A DNA stretch of 64,000 nucleotides, taken from IMG/VR virus record IMGVR_UViG_3300027908_000001, positions 87,167 to 151,166 of that record, one strand, 5' to 3'. The position numbers and the translations under genes were made by a program. This document shows, in pieces, positions 47,252-56,884 of the stretch. Positions within the stretch are counted from its first letter, which is position 1. Each line of letters begins with the position of its first letter. The notes beneath the pieces are model-generated. The model was not told the origin of the DNA. It did not search any database and saw only the letters and a list, made by a program, of their open reading frames with translations. Source of the stretch: a virus.

Positions 47252-47950
47252 TTATGCGCCCCACGCCGGGGCCACCGGATTCTCCAGTTCAAAATACCCA
47301 TACCTCCGCGCAGCCTGTTCCGCCTCATCCTTGAGAGCGCCCTTGGGGATATCTGACCAGCGAATGAATTCGGCTCGCTCCCGGTGATGGACTTCCGTGC
47401 CAACCTTAAGCATGGCCTCCCGGCACTGCTCCTCGGTGCGTTCAATCCCCAATGACCAGCGCAACATTTCAACAACTTCAATCGGTCGGATATGACGCAC
47501 CCGCCAAAGTGCATACTGAGACTTCGGCGTCTTTTCAATCATCTGGTTCCAGTACAGCCAAAACGCCAACGAACGTTCGAGGGATGTGTGGAGTTCAAGG
47601 CTCTCGGGACAATGCAGCTTGATGAACAGGCCCACCTTCATGGTTTTTTCAAAAATCTTGCCCATGAAATTACGCCCCATGAGGGAGCGCACAAAAACCA
47701 GCGGATGACGCACCTGATGAAGGACGGATATGTTGGCTGGCATCGTGCCAACGAATGGGGCGGCAAACCATGAGGATTCCGCGCGACAATACGGCGGCAA
47801 TTTCTGCCAGATTGCCACAGCTTCCCTGCCGCCTTGATTGAATATGCCTTCATGACTACAGCGGATGTCAATCGCTTTCAACAATTCAGACATGAACGTG
47901 GTCCCGCTACTCATGCAGCCGGTAATCAGCAACCGCTTTTCGTTGGCCAT
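47252..47950 (-). CDS. PAPS-dependent sulfotransferase
   Basis: 232 residues. P-loop ITGCMSSGTTFMSELL (9-24) and 3'-phosphate loop QVRHPLVFVRSLMGRNF match the sulfotransferase family; KLHCPESLELH and FWLYWNQMIEK follow. It would transfer sulfate from PAPS to a hydroxyl of a glycan or small molecule. Two sulfotransferase domains in one phage window, with three glycosyltransferases, suggests a sulfated glycan. PAPS would come from the host. Confidence 0.8.
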   Translation of the reverse strand: MANEKRLLITGCMSSGTTFMSELLKAIDIRCSHEGIFNQGGREAVAIWQKLPPYCRAESSWFAAPFVGTMPANISVLHQVRHPLVFVRSLMGRNFMGKIFEKTMKVGLFIKLHCPESLELHTSLERSLAFWLYWNQMIEKTPKSQYALWRVRHIRPIEVVEMLRWSLGIERTEEQCREAMLKVGTEVHHRERAEFIRWSDIPKGALKDEAEQAARRYGYFELENPVAPAWGA

Positions 47951-47961
47951 AGAACTTCCCT

Positions 47962-50900
47962 TTAGGTGATTGGATTTATGAATTCTGGTTGTTCGTCGTC
48001 CGGGTCATCGTTCCATACGCGCGCCGTGGTGCTGAGTTGGCCATTGTCTCCGTTCGGATACCGGACGTTGTTGTAGAACACGCTGGCGGGATTGAATATG
48101 GTCCGCGCCGTACCGTCCGCGCTGTCCCCCGGCGAGGATGTGGCTGTGCCTGTGCCGCCGGTATCGTTCACCGTCACGAAACCGCGATGACCTGCGCCTA
48201 TCTGCATGGTGCGACCGTTGCCGATAATGGTCGTAAGCGGCGCGACAGTCCATTCGTAGGTCTTATCGGCATATAATCCGCCCGTGCCGGTCGTATTGCC
48301 CGGCGTGACCATGACCGTGTCATCGGTCATGACGGTTTGCGGCCAGCCCATTTGCCATGGAGGATTTGTCGATAACCCGGCATCATCGAACCAGTCGAAA
48401 AGAGTGTTATCGGCATCCTCATGCAAGAACGTCCAGTAACTGCCCGCGCCGGTAACGGACTGCAGGTCGCTCAGGTAGATGCTGCCATGATAATTCGCTA
48501 CCGCAGAAAGCACCGAACCAGTGCCGACATAGATGGCGATTTGCGCCGAGGTGTCCGTAATATTGAAAAGGAAAGCCGTGGTACCGTCCGCGGTATAACT
48601 CCCATTTACCGTGATGGTGACAACCGACGAAGTTGTCAGGGTCGGGTTGACCAATACCTCCAAGTCCGTGGTCGTCGCGCTGAGAAGGGTGAACGGCAGC
48701 CAGAAACCGCCGGGCGCTTCCAACATCCAGAGCATACGCGGCGCATCCATCTGCGAAGAAAAGTCCACCAGATTGATGGTATCGAACGTACCGGTTTCCC
48801 ATGTACCGGTTCCTGTGTCATCCGATGCTCCCTCGTTCAGGTTCCAGCTTGTGGTGACGCCGTTGCCGCCGAACCAGCTATATTGGGGCTGGTCGGTATT
48901 AAAGCTGGCTACTATGCCAAAGTTGCAGGCGGTGCTGGTGGTGGTTCCAGCCGAATTTGTGCTCCAGCATAACACGCTGGTCTCATAGGCAATGCTTATC
49001 CAGCCGAACCGTCGCGTATCGGAACTGGTCACAAGCGGCCGGTAACCTCGCCCTGCTAGACTGACGCAAAGGAAATCCTCGCCGCCGAACGCCCGCTGCC
49101 AATTCAGCGCATCGGGCGCACCGGACTGCTGGCTGTCCAGAAAAGTGCCCAATGCATACGAGTAATAATTCCAGTATGTATTGGTCACTCCGTTTTGCGC
49201 CCCGAATGTAGATGTTGTCCAGCCCTCCGTAGCGTCGCCCGTGGTAGCTTGCACGCTCGTATTCGTGAAACTGGCCCCTTGCTGGCCCGCCGCAAGAGCA
49301 TACATGGTGAGCACGGTCATTGTAATAGGCTGGGGAATCCGTGCCGTAATCGTCAAAGCTGTCGGCTGTAATTCCAGCGGGCTGCCATCATAATCGGAAG
49401 TCATGACGGTGCCAGCGCTATTTTCATAGGTGACTGACGCACCGCGAACCACTGGATAAATCCAGCCGGTGGTAATCACACCGGGTACTCCGTCGATGAC
49501 CCCTACGGTGACAGTCGATGTGCTGGTCATATTATTCCACCACGTGAATGTGGGAGATGTCGTTGCGGTGGTAATTTCTGTTACAGTCCCAACCAGAGTG
49601 GTAGCAGTTGTATGCGTGAGTTGGTCGGATATATTGGTGTGGGTGAACGCATAAAACGGCGGCCCATTGAATGAGGTCACGTAAGACGACATGCCCGAGG
49701 AGCTATCGCCGGTGGCCAGCCAGTTGTCTTGCGGCACGCACATCAGCGTGGTCCAAATTTGCGAATTACCTGCCGACCGAGTATTCGTGGAGAAAGTGGT
49801 TGAAGCGCCCGGCGCGGATTGAAACGTGTCCGTCCAGCTTACGGTCTGTGTCGTAGTGGCCGACCAGCCGCTCCCTGTAGCAGAAGTCCAAGGTTGGGTG
49901 AATACGTGTGTCTGTCCGGCTGACAGACTCAAACTGCCGTCAAGGTCGAACCCGCTCTGGTCGATTCTCGTGGTGGACGCAGTCATGGTCTGCGTAATAT
50001 CTCCGGTCTTGCCGAACGGCACCGCATACTCGGGCGAAGCCGACCACGACAAACCGCACTCGAACGGAATCAGGCGCGAGCCCGGCAGCATGTTGGCCAC
50101 AGTATCGCCGCCTTCCATGACCCACACGATGGTTGTCAGATAGGGCGGCACGGCGTCAGGGAACACGTCGAAGTTGGAAACAATCTTGCGACTATACGTG
50201 CCCGTGCCGGTGTGCGTGATGGCGGTAGAAGTGTAGGTTCGGTTTGTTGTTGCCGCGTCACCTCCGCCAGTGGTAGTCGGCACCATCTCCGTGGCGGTTA
50301 CCGCAGTCGTGGTATACGCAGCATAAGTCAACGTGACATTCGGCGCGATACCGATGCTGGACGTGTCAAAATCAAAATTACTCAAAGGAATGAAAGTGGT
50401 GCCACCCATCACCGACGACCATGTGGTGGTTTCGTCATTGATGGCCCATAACAACGCTTGGCGTGTACTGCTGGATGTGGTTCCCGGCGTGTCATTGGTA
50501 AAAGCACCGCCGCCCGAAGCAACTGTCTCTCCATCTGAGCCAAAAAAAGTAATTCCTACTTCATCATAAGCCATTTCAATATGCGTCCACGATATTACCA
50601 CCTGACCATTGGTAATCGTGACCGTGCTACCGCCAGAAACCGCTGTCGTCGTGAATGCGCGAGTGCCAACCTCGCTGACTTCTTGAAATCCATTGCCTAG
50701 GATTTGCGTTCGATTGCTTGAGCCAGTGCCAGTGCCTTCTCCCTCATTTGAGTAATTATTGAATGCGCCGCTTTCGGCTACGCTAAGGCCGCCTACGAAG
50801 GTAAGCCCAGTGGCATTCTTAGAGAAGAAAAATCCATCAGTAGAAGTGGTTCCCGATACGCCGGATTGGCCGACACCATCATTATTGGTATACGATACAA

Positions 50901-51000
50901 CGGTCACACCGCCGGATGTGGATGTTTGGCCGGTAGAGTTCCACCGCTCCAGTTCATCATACGGCCAGATGGCCGGGCCGTGATAGGTGTAGCCGACCAT
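47962..51000 (-). CDS. Large serine/threonine-rich virion protein
   Basis: 1012 residues from the ATG at 51000, after the upstream TAA. Extremely rich in T, S, G and beta-strand patterns (TTTSSSTRQALLWAIND, TVTEITTATTSPTFTWW), with no hydrophobic anchor. Located between tail-tip genes and the fibre cluster, so a receptor-binding or tail-fibre role is likely. No domain family recognised. Confidence 0.65.
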   Translation of the reverse strand: MVGYTYHGPAIWPYDELERWNSTGQTSTSGGVTVVSYTNNDGVGQSGVSGTTSTDGFFFSKNATGLTFVGGLSVAESGAFNNYSNEGEGTGTGSSNRTQILGNGFQEVSEVGTRAFTTTAVSGGSTVTITNGQVVISWTHIEMAYDEVGITFFGSDGETVASGGGAFTNDTPGTTSSSTRQALLWAINDETTTWSSVMGGTTFIPLSNFDFDTSSIGIAPNVTLTYAAYTTTAVTATEMVPTTTGGGDAATTNRTYTSTAITHTGTGTYSRKIVSNFDVFPDAVPPYLTTIVWVMEGGDTVANMLPGSRLIPFECGLSWSASPEYAVPFGKTGDITQTMTASTTRIDQSGFDLDGSLSLSAGQTHVFTQPWTSATGSGWSATTTQTVSWTDTFQSAPGASTTFSTNTRSAGNSQIWTTLMCVPQDNWLATGDSSSGMSSYVTSFNGPPFYAFTHTNISDQLTHTTATTLVGTVTEITTATTSPTFTWWNNMTSTSTVTVGVIDGVPGVITTGWIYPVVRGASVTYENSAGTVMTSDYDGSPLELQPTALTITARIPQPITMTVLTMYALAAGQQGASFTNTSVQATTGDATEGWTTSTFGAQNGVTNTYWNYYSYALGTFLDSQQSGAPDALNWQRAFGGEDFLCVSLAGRGYRPLVTSSDTRRFGWISIAYETSVLCWSTNSAGTTTSTACNFGIVASFNTDQPQYSWFGGNGVTTSWNLNEGASDDTGTGTWETGTFDTINLVDFSSQMDAPRMLWMLEAPGGFWLPFTLLSATTTDLEVLVNPTLTTSSVVTITVNGSYTADGTTAFLFNITDTSAQIAIYVGTGSVLSAVANYHGSIYLSDLQSVTGAGSYWTFLHEDADNTLFDWFDDAGLSTNPPWQMGWPQTVMTDDTVMVTPGNTTGTGGLYADKTYEWTVAPLTTIIGNGRTMQIGAGHRGFVTVNDTGGTGTATSSPGDSADGTARTIFNPASVFYNNVRYPNGDNGQLSTTARVWNDDPDDEQPEFINPIT

Positions 51001-51001
51001 G

Positions 51002-51655
51002 TTAGTTGTAGCCTTTGACGACCCAGTTCCACACGCGAAGGTACGCCTCGCCTCCGGCAGCAACACTACTTGCCGGTGTCAAAAGAACCTGCCGAGGCTG
51101 ACAGGTGAACGGACCGTAATCAATCTGGTTAATCACGCGCGACCCGGCTGAGCCGCCGGTGATGTAGCCGAGCAGAATCGTAAACGCCGTCGGCGCGGCT
51201 CCTACTGCCGAACCAATGAGCGGCGCGGTTGGGAGCGAAGATGCCGCCGTCCAGCTAACGCCATTCACGCTAATACCATCCGCCGATGTCACGCTCAGGT
51301 ACACGTAACTCAGCGAGCCGCTCAATGTCACCCCCGCTCCGATGACCGTGCTCGGGTCCGGTGTCATCTGATTGACCACACCGGGAGTAATGTGACACGT
51401 ATCGGTGCCGCCGGAGGTAGAGATGCTGATAAGGAACTGCTGTGGGTCAACCGGTTCGTTTATCGTGGTGCTGGACGACCCTGATGACGCTGCGCCCGGA
51501 TTGACGGCGAACGTGGTGCCGTTTGACGACATGAGAATCCGCATGCCCTTGCCGGGTTGTGGAGTGATGGCACGCAACCACGCCTCGACGGCGTTAAACC
51601 ACTGGTGTGGTATCCTCGCCATACCCGGATAGATTCTTGGAAGTCGGAAGGCCAT
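51002..51655 (-). CDS. Probable tail/fibre protein
   Basis: 217 residues. N-terminus MAFRLPRIYPGMARIPHQWF and an extended glycine/serine-rich, strand-rich body (LSGSLSYVYLSVTSADGISV). The start resembles anchoring segments of phage fibre proteins. Follows the 245-residue gene and shares the virion module. Family unknown. Confidence 0.6.
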   Translation of the reverse strand: MAFRLPRIYPGMARIPHQWFNAVEAWLRAITPQPGKGMRILMSSNGTTFAVNPGAASSGSSSTTINEPVDPQQFLISISTSGGTDTCHITPGVVNQMTPDPSTVIGAGVTLSGSLSYVYLSVTSADGISVNGVSWTAASSLPTAPLIGSAVGAAPTAFTILLGYITGGSAGSRVINQIDYGPFTCQPRQVLLTPASSVAAGGEAYLRVWNWVVKGYN

Positions 51656-51672
51656 AAAAATCTACATAACTA

Positions 51673-52410
51673 TCACGAATACAAATCTTTATCGATGAAG
51701 TCGTAGCCCGCGAATTCCCTATCGCGAGTCCAGTATGGAAACTCCGAGTGCGCCCGGTCGGCTGTGAGAATCCACTGATAACCAACAGGACATCCGAAGA
51801 ATGGTGCCACGATGCTATAGGTGCCCAAAGCCGCGCCGACCGTCAACATCGTGTAACCAATTTCGTGGATTCGCGCTATCGGCGTGTAAACCGTGTAGGA
51901 ATCTTCTCCGTTCAAATATTTCAACGCATAGTCTTGCGCATTGGTACCGAGCGTAATAGTCCCGAGTGTGCCGCCATCGAACTGAAACGCCCGCTGCAGT
52001 GCCGCATTGGGTTCAGCCTGCCACTTCTGGATGTTCAACTGGTCCGTGCTGGTTAATGCCCGTGCGCCGCCGGTCAAATACCGAGGATGCGACAAAAGCG
52101 GCTTCTGCAACGGCGTCCAGTCCACTTCAAACGTCGCCAGCGCATTCCGGTTTTCCGCCTCGACAATCAACCGACACGCGCCGCCTTTGGCCAATGGTTC
52201 CAGTTTACACGACATCACCAGATACGCGCCGCCACTGATGCCAACGCCGATGTTCGCCCCAATCGCCGGTAGCGCCGCCTGCGCCGCCGCATAGGTCGGG
52301 TACTCGGTGACCTTGGTAATCTTGTCCATCTGGTAGGACCGCTCCAGCCGGTTGTTCTCAGGCTGGATGACCGGACTACTAAAACTGACCAGTGTTGGAT
52401 GTGCGGACAT
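51673..52410 (-). CDS. Probable virion (tail) protein
   Basis: 245 residues. N-terminus PTLVSFSSPVIQPENNRLER; the C-terminus has YGVGCPVGYQWI-like turns (FFGCPVGYQWILTADRAHSE). AAGGG precedes the ATG at 52410. Located immediately after the tape measure, where distal tail proteins usually lie, but no Dit-like motif is visible. Confidence 0.6.
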   Translation of the reverse strand: MSAHPTLVSFSSPVIQPENNRLERSYQMDKITKVTEYPTYAAAQAALPAIGANIGVGISGGAYLVMSCKLEPLAKGGACRLIVEAENRNALATFEVDWTPLQKPLLSHPRYLTGGARALTSTDQLNIQKWQAEPNAALQRAFQFDGGTLGTITLGTNAQDYALKYLNGEDSYTVYTPIARIHEIGYTMLTVGAALGTYSIVAPFFGCPVGYQWILTADRAHSEFPYWTRDREFAGYDFIDKDLYS

Positions 52411-52419
52411 GATATTCCC

Positions 52420-55400
52420 TTAGCTAACGACTCCTCCGTTTTCGCTGCGGCCATCCGGCTTCTTCGGCGTGACGTGCTCGGCTATCTTGGCCGTGTTGGC
52501 CGCAGTGGCCCGGGCATAGCGGACCGATTCCGGGTCCTGCCGTACCGGGCCAATGGCCGCGCGTGCCATCATTTCTGGCTGGCTGTTCAATCCCATTGTG
52601 CCAAGGCTGTCATGGGCGACGGCTGGCAATCCGCCGTTGAGCATCATCATGCCCATGTTCGGCACGCCGCGGACACCGGCAAATAAACCTTTCGACCGGT
52701 CGGAATCCGTCAGCCGTTCCAGCTTGGTTTGCTGGTTCTTGAGCGCTTCCTCGTTCCGCAGCATGCTGGAGGCCATGGCTTCCGGGTCGAACCCGTTTTC
52801 CTTGGTGAACCCTTCCGCAGCCAGTTCCTTGACCTTCTCACGGAGCTTGATTTGGCGTTCAAGCTGGTTGGCTTCCTGATAATTACCGGCCACTTTCAGG
52901 GACGTGACGCGGGCTTCGTCGAGCGTCTTTTGGCGGTCGGGCGCTTTCTCGTTGAACAAGTGCGCCTGCGCCTCGGCCAGAGCATCGGCATTGGCTTTGG
53001 CGTCTTGGTCAGCGTCATCCTTGTATTTGCCGCTCTCGATAATGAGTTTTTTGTATTCCTTGGTGAGGTCAACGAGGCGTTGCTGGTTCTCCAGTTCGGC
53101 TGCACCGGCAAAATTGCCTTGCGCCTTGAGTTGCAGAATCTCGTTTTCAATCTGCATTTTCTCCAGCGCCAATTTCTTCTCGTATTCCGCCGCGGCCTCG
53201 TCGTCGGCGCGCTGGGAAAAACCAACTTGGTCTGGAGTGGCATTGCCGTACATGCGCGCGTATTGCGCCGGATTTTCCCGTTGAAGCTTCGCGGCCTTCT
53301 CGGTCAGTTCTGCCAATTTTTCCGCTCGGTCAATTTCGGCTACAGCGCCGGTGTTTCCAGCGGCTTGTGCATGCAGCTTGGCCACGTCAGATTGATGCTT
53401 TACGACTTCGGCAGCTAGGTCGGCCTGTTCCTGTTGCGCTTTCAACATCTTATCGGCATCGGTCAGGATTTCCTTGGACAAGTCCTCATACATCTTGGCG
53501 AGCATGAGTTCCTTGCCCCATGCCGTAGTCGTCTCACCTTTCCATTCTGCGATAGACTTCTCTGCGCCAACCGACTTAGCAATCTCTGCGGCATTAGCCT
53601 TGTGCGCCTCGGCTTCATCCATCAGTTCTCCTGCTCGTTCGCGAGTAGGGGAAATGCCGGAAACTTCGCTTTGACCTGATAGGCGGTTGAACTGCTCAAC
53701 GACTTCTCTGGCGTGGTCATCGATGGCGCTGATTTTTGCCGTGGCGTCCGTGGCGACATCGATTTGGAGTTCATACCGTCTGGCGGTCAATTTACTCAAC
53801 TCGGTGGCCACCTGATGCAGGTGCTGCTCAGTCTGAACCCAGTGCTCTGGTTTGAGCATTTCCGGTATGGATTGTGCATCGCCGGTCATCATCTTGTTGA
53901 TGGCCATGATGTCGGCCGGTCCGCCGCCTCCGGGTAGCCCGGCATCCGGTATGCCTTGCAGGTGTTTCAGACGCTTCCGCGCGTCATCCAGCATTCCCGG
54001 CCCGCTCTTAATGGATTCCGCTGCGCTGTTCGCGGATTGATAGTTGTCATTGGCTTCCGCCGCCGCCTTGACAGCAGCGCGATAACGCATGGAGGATGTT
54101 CCGCCGGTGCTCAATCGGGCAGCCTCGACTTCCGCATCCGCCGCATTTTTCTTATCGAGGAACGGCTGCGCCTTCTTCACTGCATCGTTGTAATCTTCTT
54201 GAAGCTCGTCCACCACTTGTTGCTGTTGTTTTACATCCGCCTCTTTTTCCGACTTGGTGGTTGGTTCGGTCTGGTCGCGATGGCGCTTCCGGGCTTCATC
54301 CTCCAAATGGGAGAGCTTATCGAACTCCGCTTCCAGCGCTTGCAGTTCGGCAATCTTCTGCATGATGATGTTGGTCGCCAATACCCCAATGAACGTGCCA
54401 ATACTGGCCGCCGCCGCCAGACCGGCAATGCTCGTAGCTTGGAAGTCTCCGACCAGCGCCTTCATGGCTGAGCCAAAACTGTCCACCTTACCGGCGTTAA
54501 GAGCCGTAAAGAAGGATTCCGGCACCATCTTGCCTGCGGTCAATCCGGCGATGGCCGTCTGGCGCTGCAATGGAGTCAGACCGGCGATTCCGCCAGCGCC
54601 ACGCGCTGCCGCGTTCTTGGCTTGGGCCGCCGTATTCTCATTCAATGCCTGTGTCTCGGTCTTGATGCCAATGGCGGACTTGGTAAAAGCGACGATTTTG
54701 GCCGCCAGATTCTCCAGTATCTTGACCGCCATCATCGCGGAGTACGCAACCCCCATGGCAATGATGGCTTTAGTGCCGATACCGATAGCGTTGGCCATGT
54801 ACCCGAAGAACCCGACGATTCTTCCGATAACGGTCACGCCTTCGCCGATGTAGGTGATGAGGAGATTCAAGCCATCACCAATCACCTCGAATTTCTTGGC
54901 GACTTCCGCGCCATCCATGTCCTTGAACCGGGTCAGCAACATGTTCAAGGTAGGCCCCACCCGTTCGGCAATGACCGATGCAAACTCCGTGAACCGCAAC
55001 TGCAATGCCTTCATGCCCGTCTCGATGGACTCGAACATTTTCGCGTTGCGTTCCATCAACTGCGCGTACAGCGACATTGGCGCTTTCAGCTTGGCAACGA
55101 AATCCTCATCCTTCAACCCCGACAGTAATTGCGGCCCAGACCGACCGAACAAACTGCGCATCACATCCGTCTGTTGGCTCTGGTCCTTGAGTCGCTTGAG
55201 CCCTTCCGCGATGGCCGCCAACTGCATTCGTGCCGGTAGTTTCCGCAACTCATCCGCCCGCAGTCCCAATTGCTGAAACGCGCCCGCCGCGCCGCGCGTG
55301 TGCATGGCCACCGCATCCATGCCGCCACCGGCATCCGCCACCATCGATTGTCCGAGTCCGTGGGCTCCGCCAGATACCTGCGCGATGCTGCGCTGGAGCA

Positions 55401-55752
55401 TGAACAGGTACATGCGGAGGGATTCAGCAGAGATACCAACTGACTGCAACGCGCGCTGCATGGTCACCAAATCGCCCACCGACTGGCCGGTGGCCCGCGA
55501 AAGATTCAGGAGTTGCGCGCCCTTGGAGAAACTCTCGGTCATATACCGCATGGCGCTGCCCACGGAAGTCAGCCCAATCTGCATGCCGACCAGCGAAGAC
55601 GCCATGGTCACGATTTTTCCACGGAAACCTTCCAGTGATTGATTGACTTGGGAAGTTCTGTCGCCGATGGATTGGAGGGCGCGTTCCAGACCACTGAACG
55701 CGACGATAGCGCCGGTGTTATCGACTTTTATCTGAAAATTTAGCGGTTCCAT
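52420..55752 (-). CDS. Tail tape measure protein
   Basis: 1110 residues. Alpha-helical throughout: an N-terminal heptad region (GLERALQSIGDRTSQVNQSL), central membrane-like helices (GFFGYMANAIGIGTKAIIAM, ATSIAGLAAAASIGTFIGVL), then long charged coiled coils (VKQQQQVVDELQEDYNDAVK). This is the tape measure plan, and the two-frame chaperone pair lies directly upstream as expected. At about 0.15 nm per residue the tail would be roughly 165 nm. Helical hydrophobic segments may form the DNA-passage channel. Confidence 0.9.
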   Translation of the reverse strand: MEPLNFQIKVDNTGAIVAFSGLERALQSIGDRTSQVNQSLEGFRGKIVTMASSLVGMQIGLTSVGSAMRYMTESFSKGAQLLNLSRATGQSVGDLVTMQRALQSVGISAESLRMYLFMLQRSIAQVSGGAHGLGQSMVADAGGGMDAVAMHTRGAAGAFQQLGLRADELRKLPARMQLAAIAEGLKRLKDQSQQTDVMRSLFGRSGPQLLSGLKDEDFVAKLKAPMSLYAQLMERNAKMFESIETGMKALQLRFTEFASVIAERVGPTLNMLLTRFKDMDGAEVAKKFEVIGDGLNLLITYIGEGVTVIGRIVGFFGYMANAIGIGTKAIIAMGVAYSAMMAVKILENLAAKIVAFTKSAIGIKTETQALNENTAAQAKNAAARGAGGIAGLTPLQRQTAIAGLTAGKMVPESFFTALNAGKVDSFGSAMKALVGDFQATSIAGLAAAASIGTFIGVLATNIIMQKIAELQALEAEFDKLSHLEDEARKRHRDQTEPTTKSEKEADVKQQQQVVDELQEDYNDAVKKAQPFLDKKNAADAEVEAARLSTGGTSSMRYRAAVKAAAEANDNYQSANSAAESIKSGPGMLDDARKRLKHLQGIPDAGLPGGGGPADIMAINKMMTGDAQSIPEMLKPEHWVQTEQHLHQVATELSKLTARRYELQIDVATDATAKISAIDDHAREVVEQFNRLSGQSEVSGISPTRERAGELMDEAEAHKANAAEIAKSVGAEKSIAEWKGETTTAWGKELMLAKMYEDLSKEILTDADKMLKAQQEQADLAAEVVKHQSDVAKLHAQAAGNTGAVAEIDRAEKLAELTEKAAKLQRENPAQYARMYGNATPDQVGFSQRADDEAAAEYEKKLALEKMQIENEILQLKAQGNFAGAAELENQQRLVDLTKEYKKLIIESGKYKDDADQDAKANADALAEAQAHLFNEKAPDRQKTLDEARVTSLKVAGNYQEANQLERQIKLREKVKELAAEGFTKENGFDPEAMASSMLRNEEALKNQQTKLERLTDSDRSKGLFAGVRGVPNMGMMMLNGGLPAVAHDSLGTMGLNSQPEMMARAAIGPVRQDPESVRYARATAANTAKIAEHVTPKKPDGRSENGGVVS

Positions 55753-55770
55753 TGGGGCGGCGTTCTTCCT

Positions 55771-55791
55771 ACCATTCGCCGAAAAGGGTCA
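55771..55791 (-). promoter_or_regulatory. Putative late promoter motif (class II)
   Basis: Minus strand TGACCCTTTTCGGCGAATGG (55790-55771), about 20 bases upstream of the tape-measure start and followed by TAGGAAG. It may provide a separate promoter for the long tail gene. Confidence 0.55.
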
Positions 55792-55821
55792 CAGCCAGCG
55801 CGATAGAAATCGCGGTTTTTA

Positions 55822-56079
55822 TTAGTCAGGACGCCAGTGGTGCTTGAGGTCTTTTACATCCTCAATCACGAAGTCGAGGTCATCCTTTTCTTCGTAGCTC
55901 GGGTCGGCAAAGATTGCGCCATTCGCGACTTCGTTCTCGACCCACAACAGGAAAAGTTGGGAGAGCGGCACCTTGTGGAGCGCGTAATCGACCGTCCACG
56001 ACTTGAGCGACGTGATGCGCCCGACCAAACTGCAGGCCCAGCCTATGCCGGAAGAGGGCCGGGCCTCGATGCCAAAGGG
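55822..56079 (-). CDS. Tail assembly chaperone frameshift extension (-1)
   Basis: The -1 frame relative to the chaperone gene is open from the slip site at 56079-56073 to 55822 (83 codons after the slip, starting GIEARPSSGIGWACSLVGRI). Product of the shift would be about 214 residues. Ends in an acidic tail (YEEKDDLDFVIEDVKDLKHH), typical of G-T type chaperones. It lacks a start codon with a ribosome site, which supports expression by frameshift. Confidence 0.75.
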   Translation of the reverse strand, partial: PFGIEARPSSGIGWACSLVGRITSLKSWTVDYALHKVPLSQLFLLWVENEVANGAIFADPSYEEKDDLDFVIEDVKDLKHHWRPD

Positions 56080-56465
56080 CTTAGCTGGTCCCCCGATTCC
56101 GGCATCTTGGTCTTGGCTGCGGTAGCGAACGCGGCTTGGATATGGGCGAGCAATTTGTCGCCGAGCGTGTTTAGGTCGGTCAACTGAATCTTGTTGCAGA
56201 GCCCGAACACGGCCGCATCGAAAGTTTCTGGCCCTTGCGCCCAGAACGCCAGACAATCGGACAGAGGCGTGGTGAGAACGTACACGGCACGGAACATATC
56301 CATGCTCGTGACTTCCTTCTTGCCGCCCTTGAGCAGTGGCGAGCCAATCTTGTCGAGGAACAGGTAAACGCCGAGCGTGAGCGGTTCGAGCTTCAGGTCG
56401 CCGATAACGAGATGCGTCGCCAAAAGGCTGTCGGTGACCACTGTCGGAGTGGAGGTTTCTGCCAT
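56043..56465 (-). CDS. Tail assembly chaperone, unshifted product
   Basis: 140 residues. Helical, like lambda gpG-type proteins (LGVYLFLDKIGSPLLKGGKK, FRAVYVLTTPLSDCLAFWAQ, GDKLLAHIQAAFATAAKTKM). Position between a tail-tube-like gene and the tape measure is diagnostic. About 10 residues before its stop lies the CCCTTTG slip site that yields the longer form. The chaperones bind tape measure during tail assembly and do not stay in the virion. Confidence 0.8.
   Translation of the reverse strand: MAETSTPTVVTDSLLATHLVIGDLKLEPLTLGVYLFLDKIGSPLLKGGKKEVTSMDMFRAVYVLTTPLSDCLAFWAQGPETFDAAVFGLCNKIQLTDLNTLGDKLLAHIQAAFATAAKTKMPESGDQLSPLASRPGPLPA
56073..56079 (-). other. Slippery heptamer CCCTTTG for -1 frameshift
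   Basis: Minus strand C CCU UUG with codons CCU (56078-56076) and UUG read in frame, exactly fitting X XXY YYZ. After a -1 slip reading continues GGC ATC GAG into the long extension frame. A G-run (CGGGGGAC, 56095-56088) 9 bases upstream is a weaker alternative site. Confidence 0.7.
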
Positions 56466-56488
56466 AAGATGTTACCGCGATTCAGGGA

Positions 56489-56824
56489 TTACTGAGGCAA
56501 CGCCGCGCCACGGACCCGCAACTTTTTGATTCCCTTTTGCTCCCACGCCTGCTCGACGGACTCGATGTAAACGGACTGGCCGCCCACGGTCATGTTGTCG
56601 CCGACGTTCGGTACGTTCGTGGTGTTTTCCACGAGGATTTCGTAAGATGCCTCGGCGTAGTTCGGCACATAGATGGTGCCGACCGGCACACCGTTGTCGT
56701 CCAGAACCGGAATCCGTTCCGCGTTGGTCGTGAGGGTGGCGGACGTGCAAAGGCCGACGACGTTGGTCATGCTCGTGCCCCATGTGACGTTTACGCCGCG
56801 TGCCTGCCTTGAGATATTTGCCAT
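56489..56824 (-). CDS. Probable tail (tube-like) protein
   Basis: 111 residues, beta-rich (VNVTWGTSMTNVVGLCTSAT, GVPVGTIYVPNYAEASYEIL, QSVYIESVEQAWEQKGIKKL). Short for a tail tube protein, but in the right place before the chaperones. A class II motif lies 38 bases upstream. Confidence 0.5.
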   Translation of the reverse strand: MANISRQARGVNVTWGTSMTNVVGLCTSATLTTNAERIPVLDDNGVPVGTIYVPNYAEASYEILVENTTNVPNVGDNMTVGGQSVYIESVEQAWEQKGIKKLRVRGAALPQ

Positions 56825-56861
56825 GTTGGTGTCCGCTCCTTAAAGTGTGTGCTTGTGCTCT

Positions 56862-56884
56862 ACCATTCGCCGAGAAGGGTCAAC
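56862..56884 (-). promoter_or_regulatory. Putative late promoter motif (class II)
   Basis: Minus strand TTGACCCTTCTCGGCGAATG (56883-56864), followed by GTAGAG. The TGA of TTGACC is the stop codon of the upstream glycosyltransferase gene, the same stop/-35 sharing seen in early promoters. Confidence 0.55.

Noticed and set aside
56088-56095. G-run as the chaperone frameshift site
   Set aside because: The G-run could slip, but its second codon re-pairs poorly after -1, while CCCTTTG fits the X XXY YYZ rule exactly.
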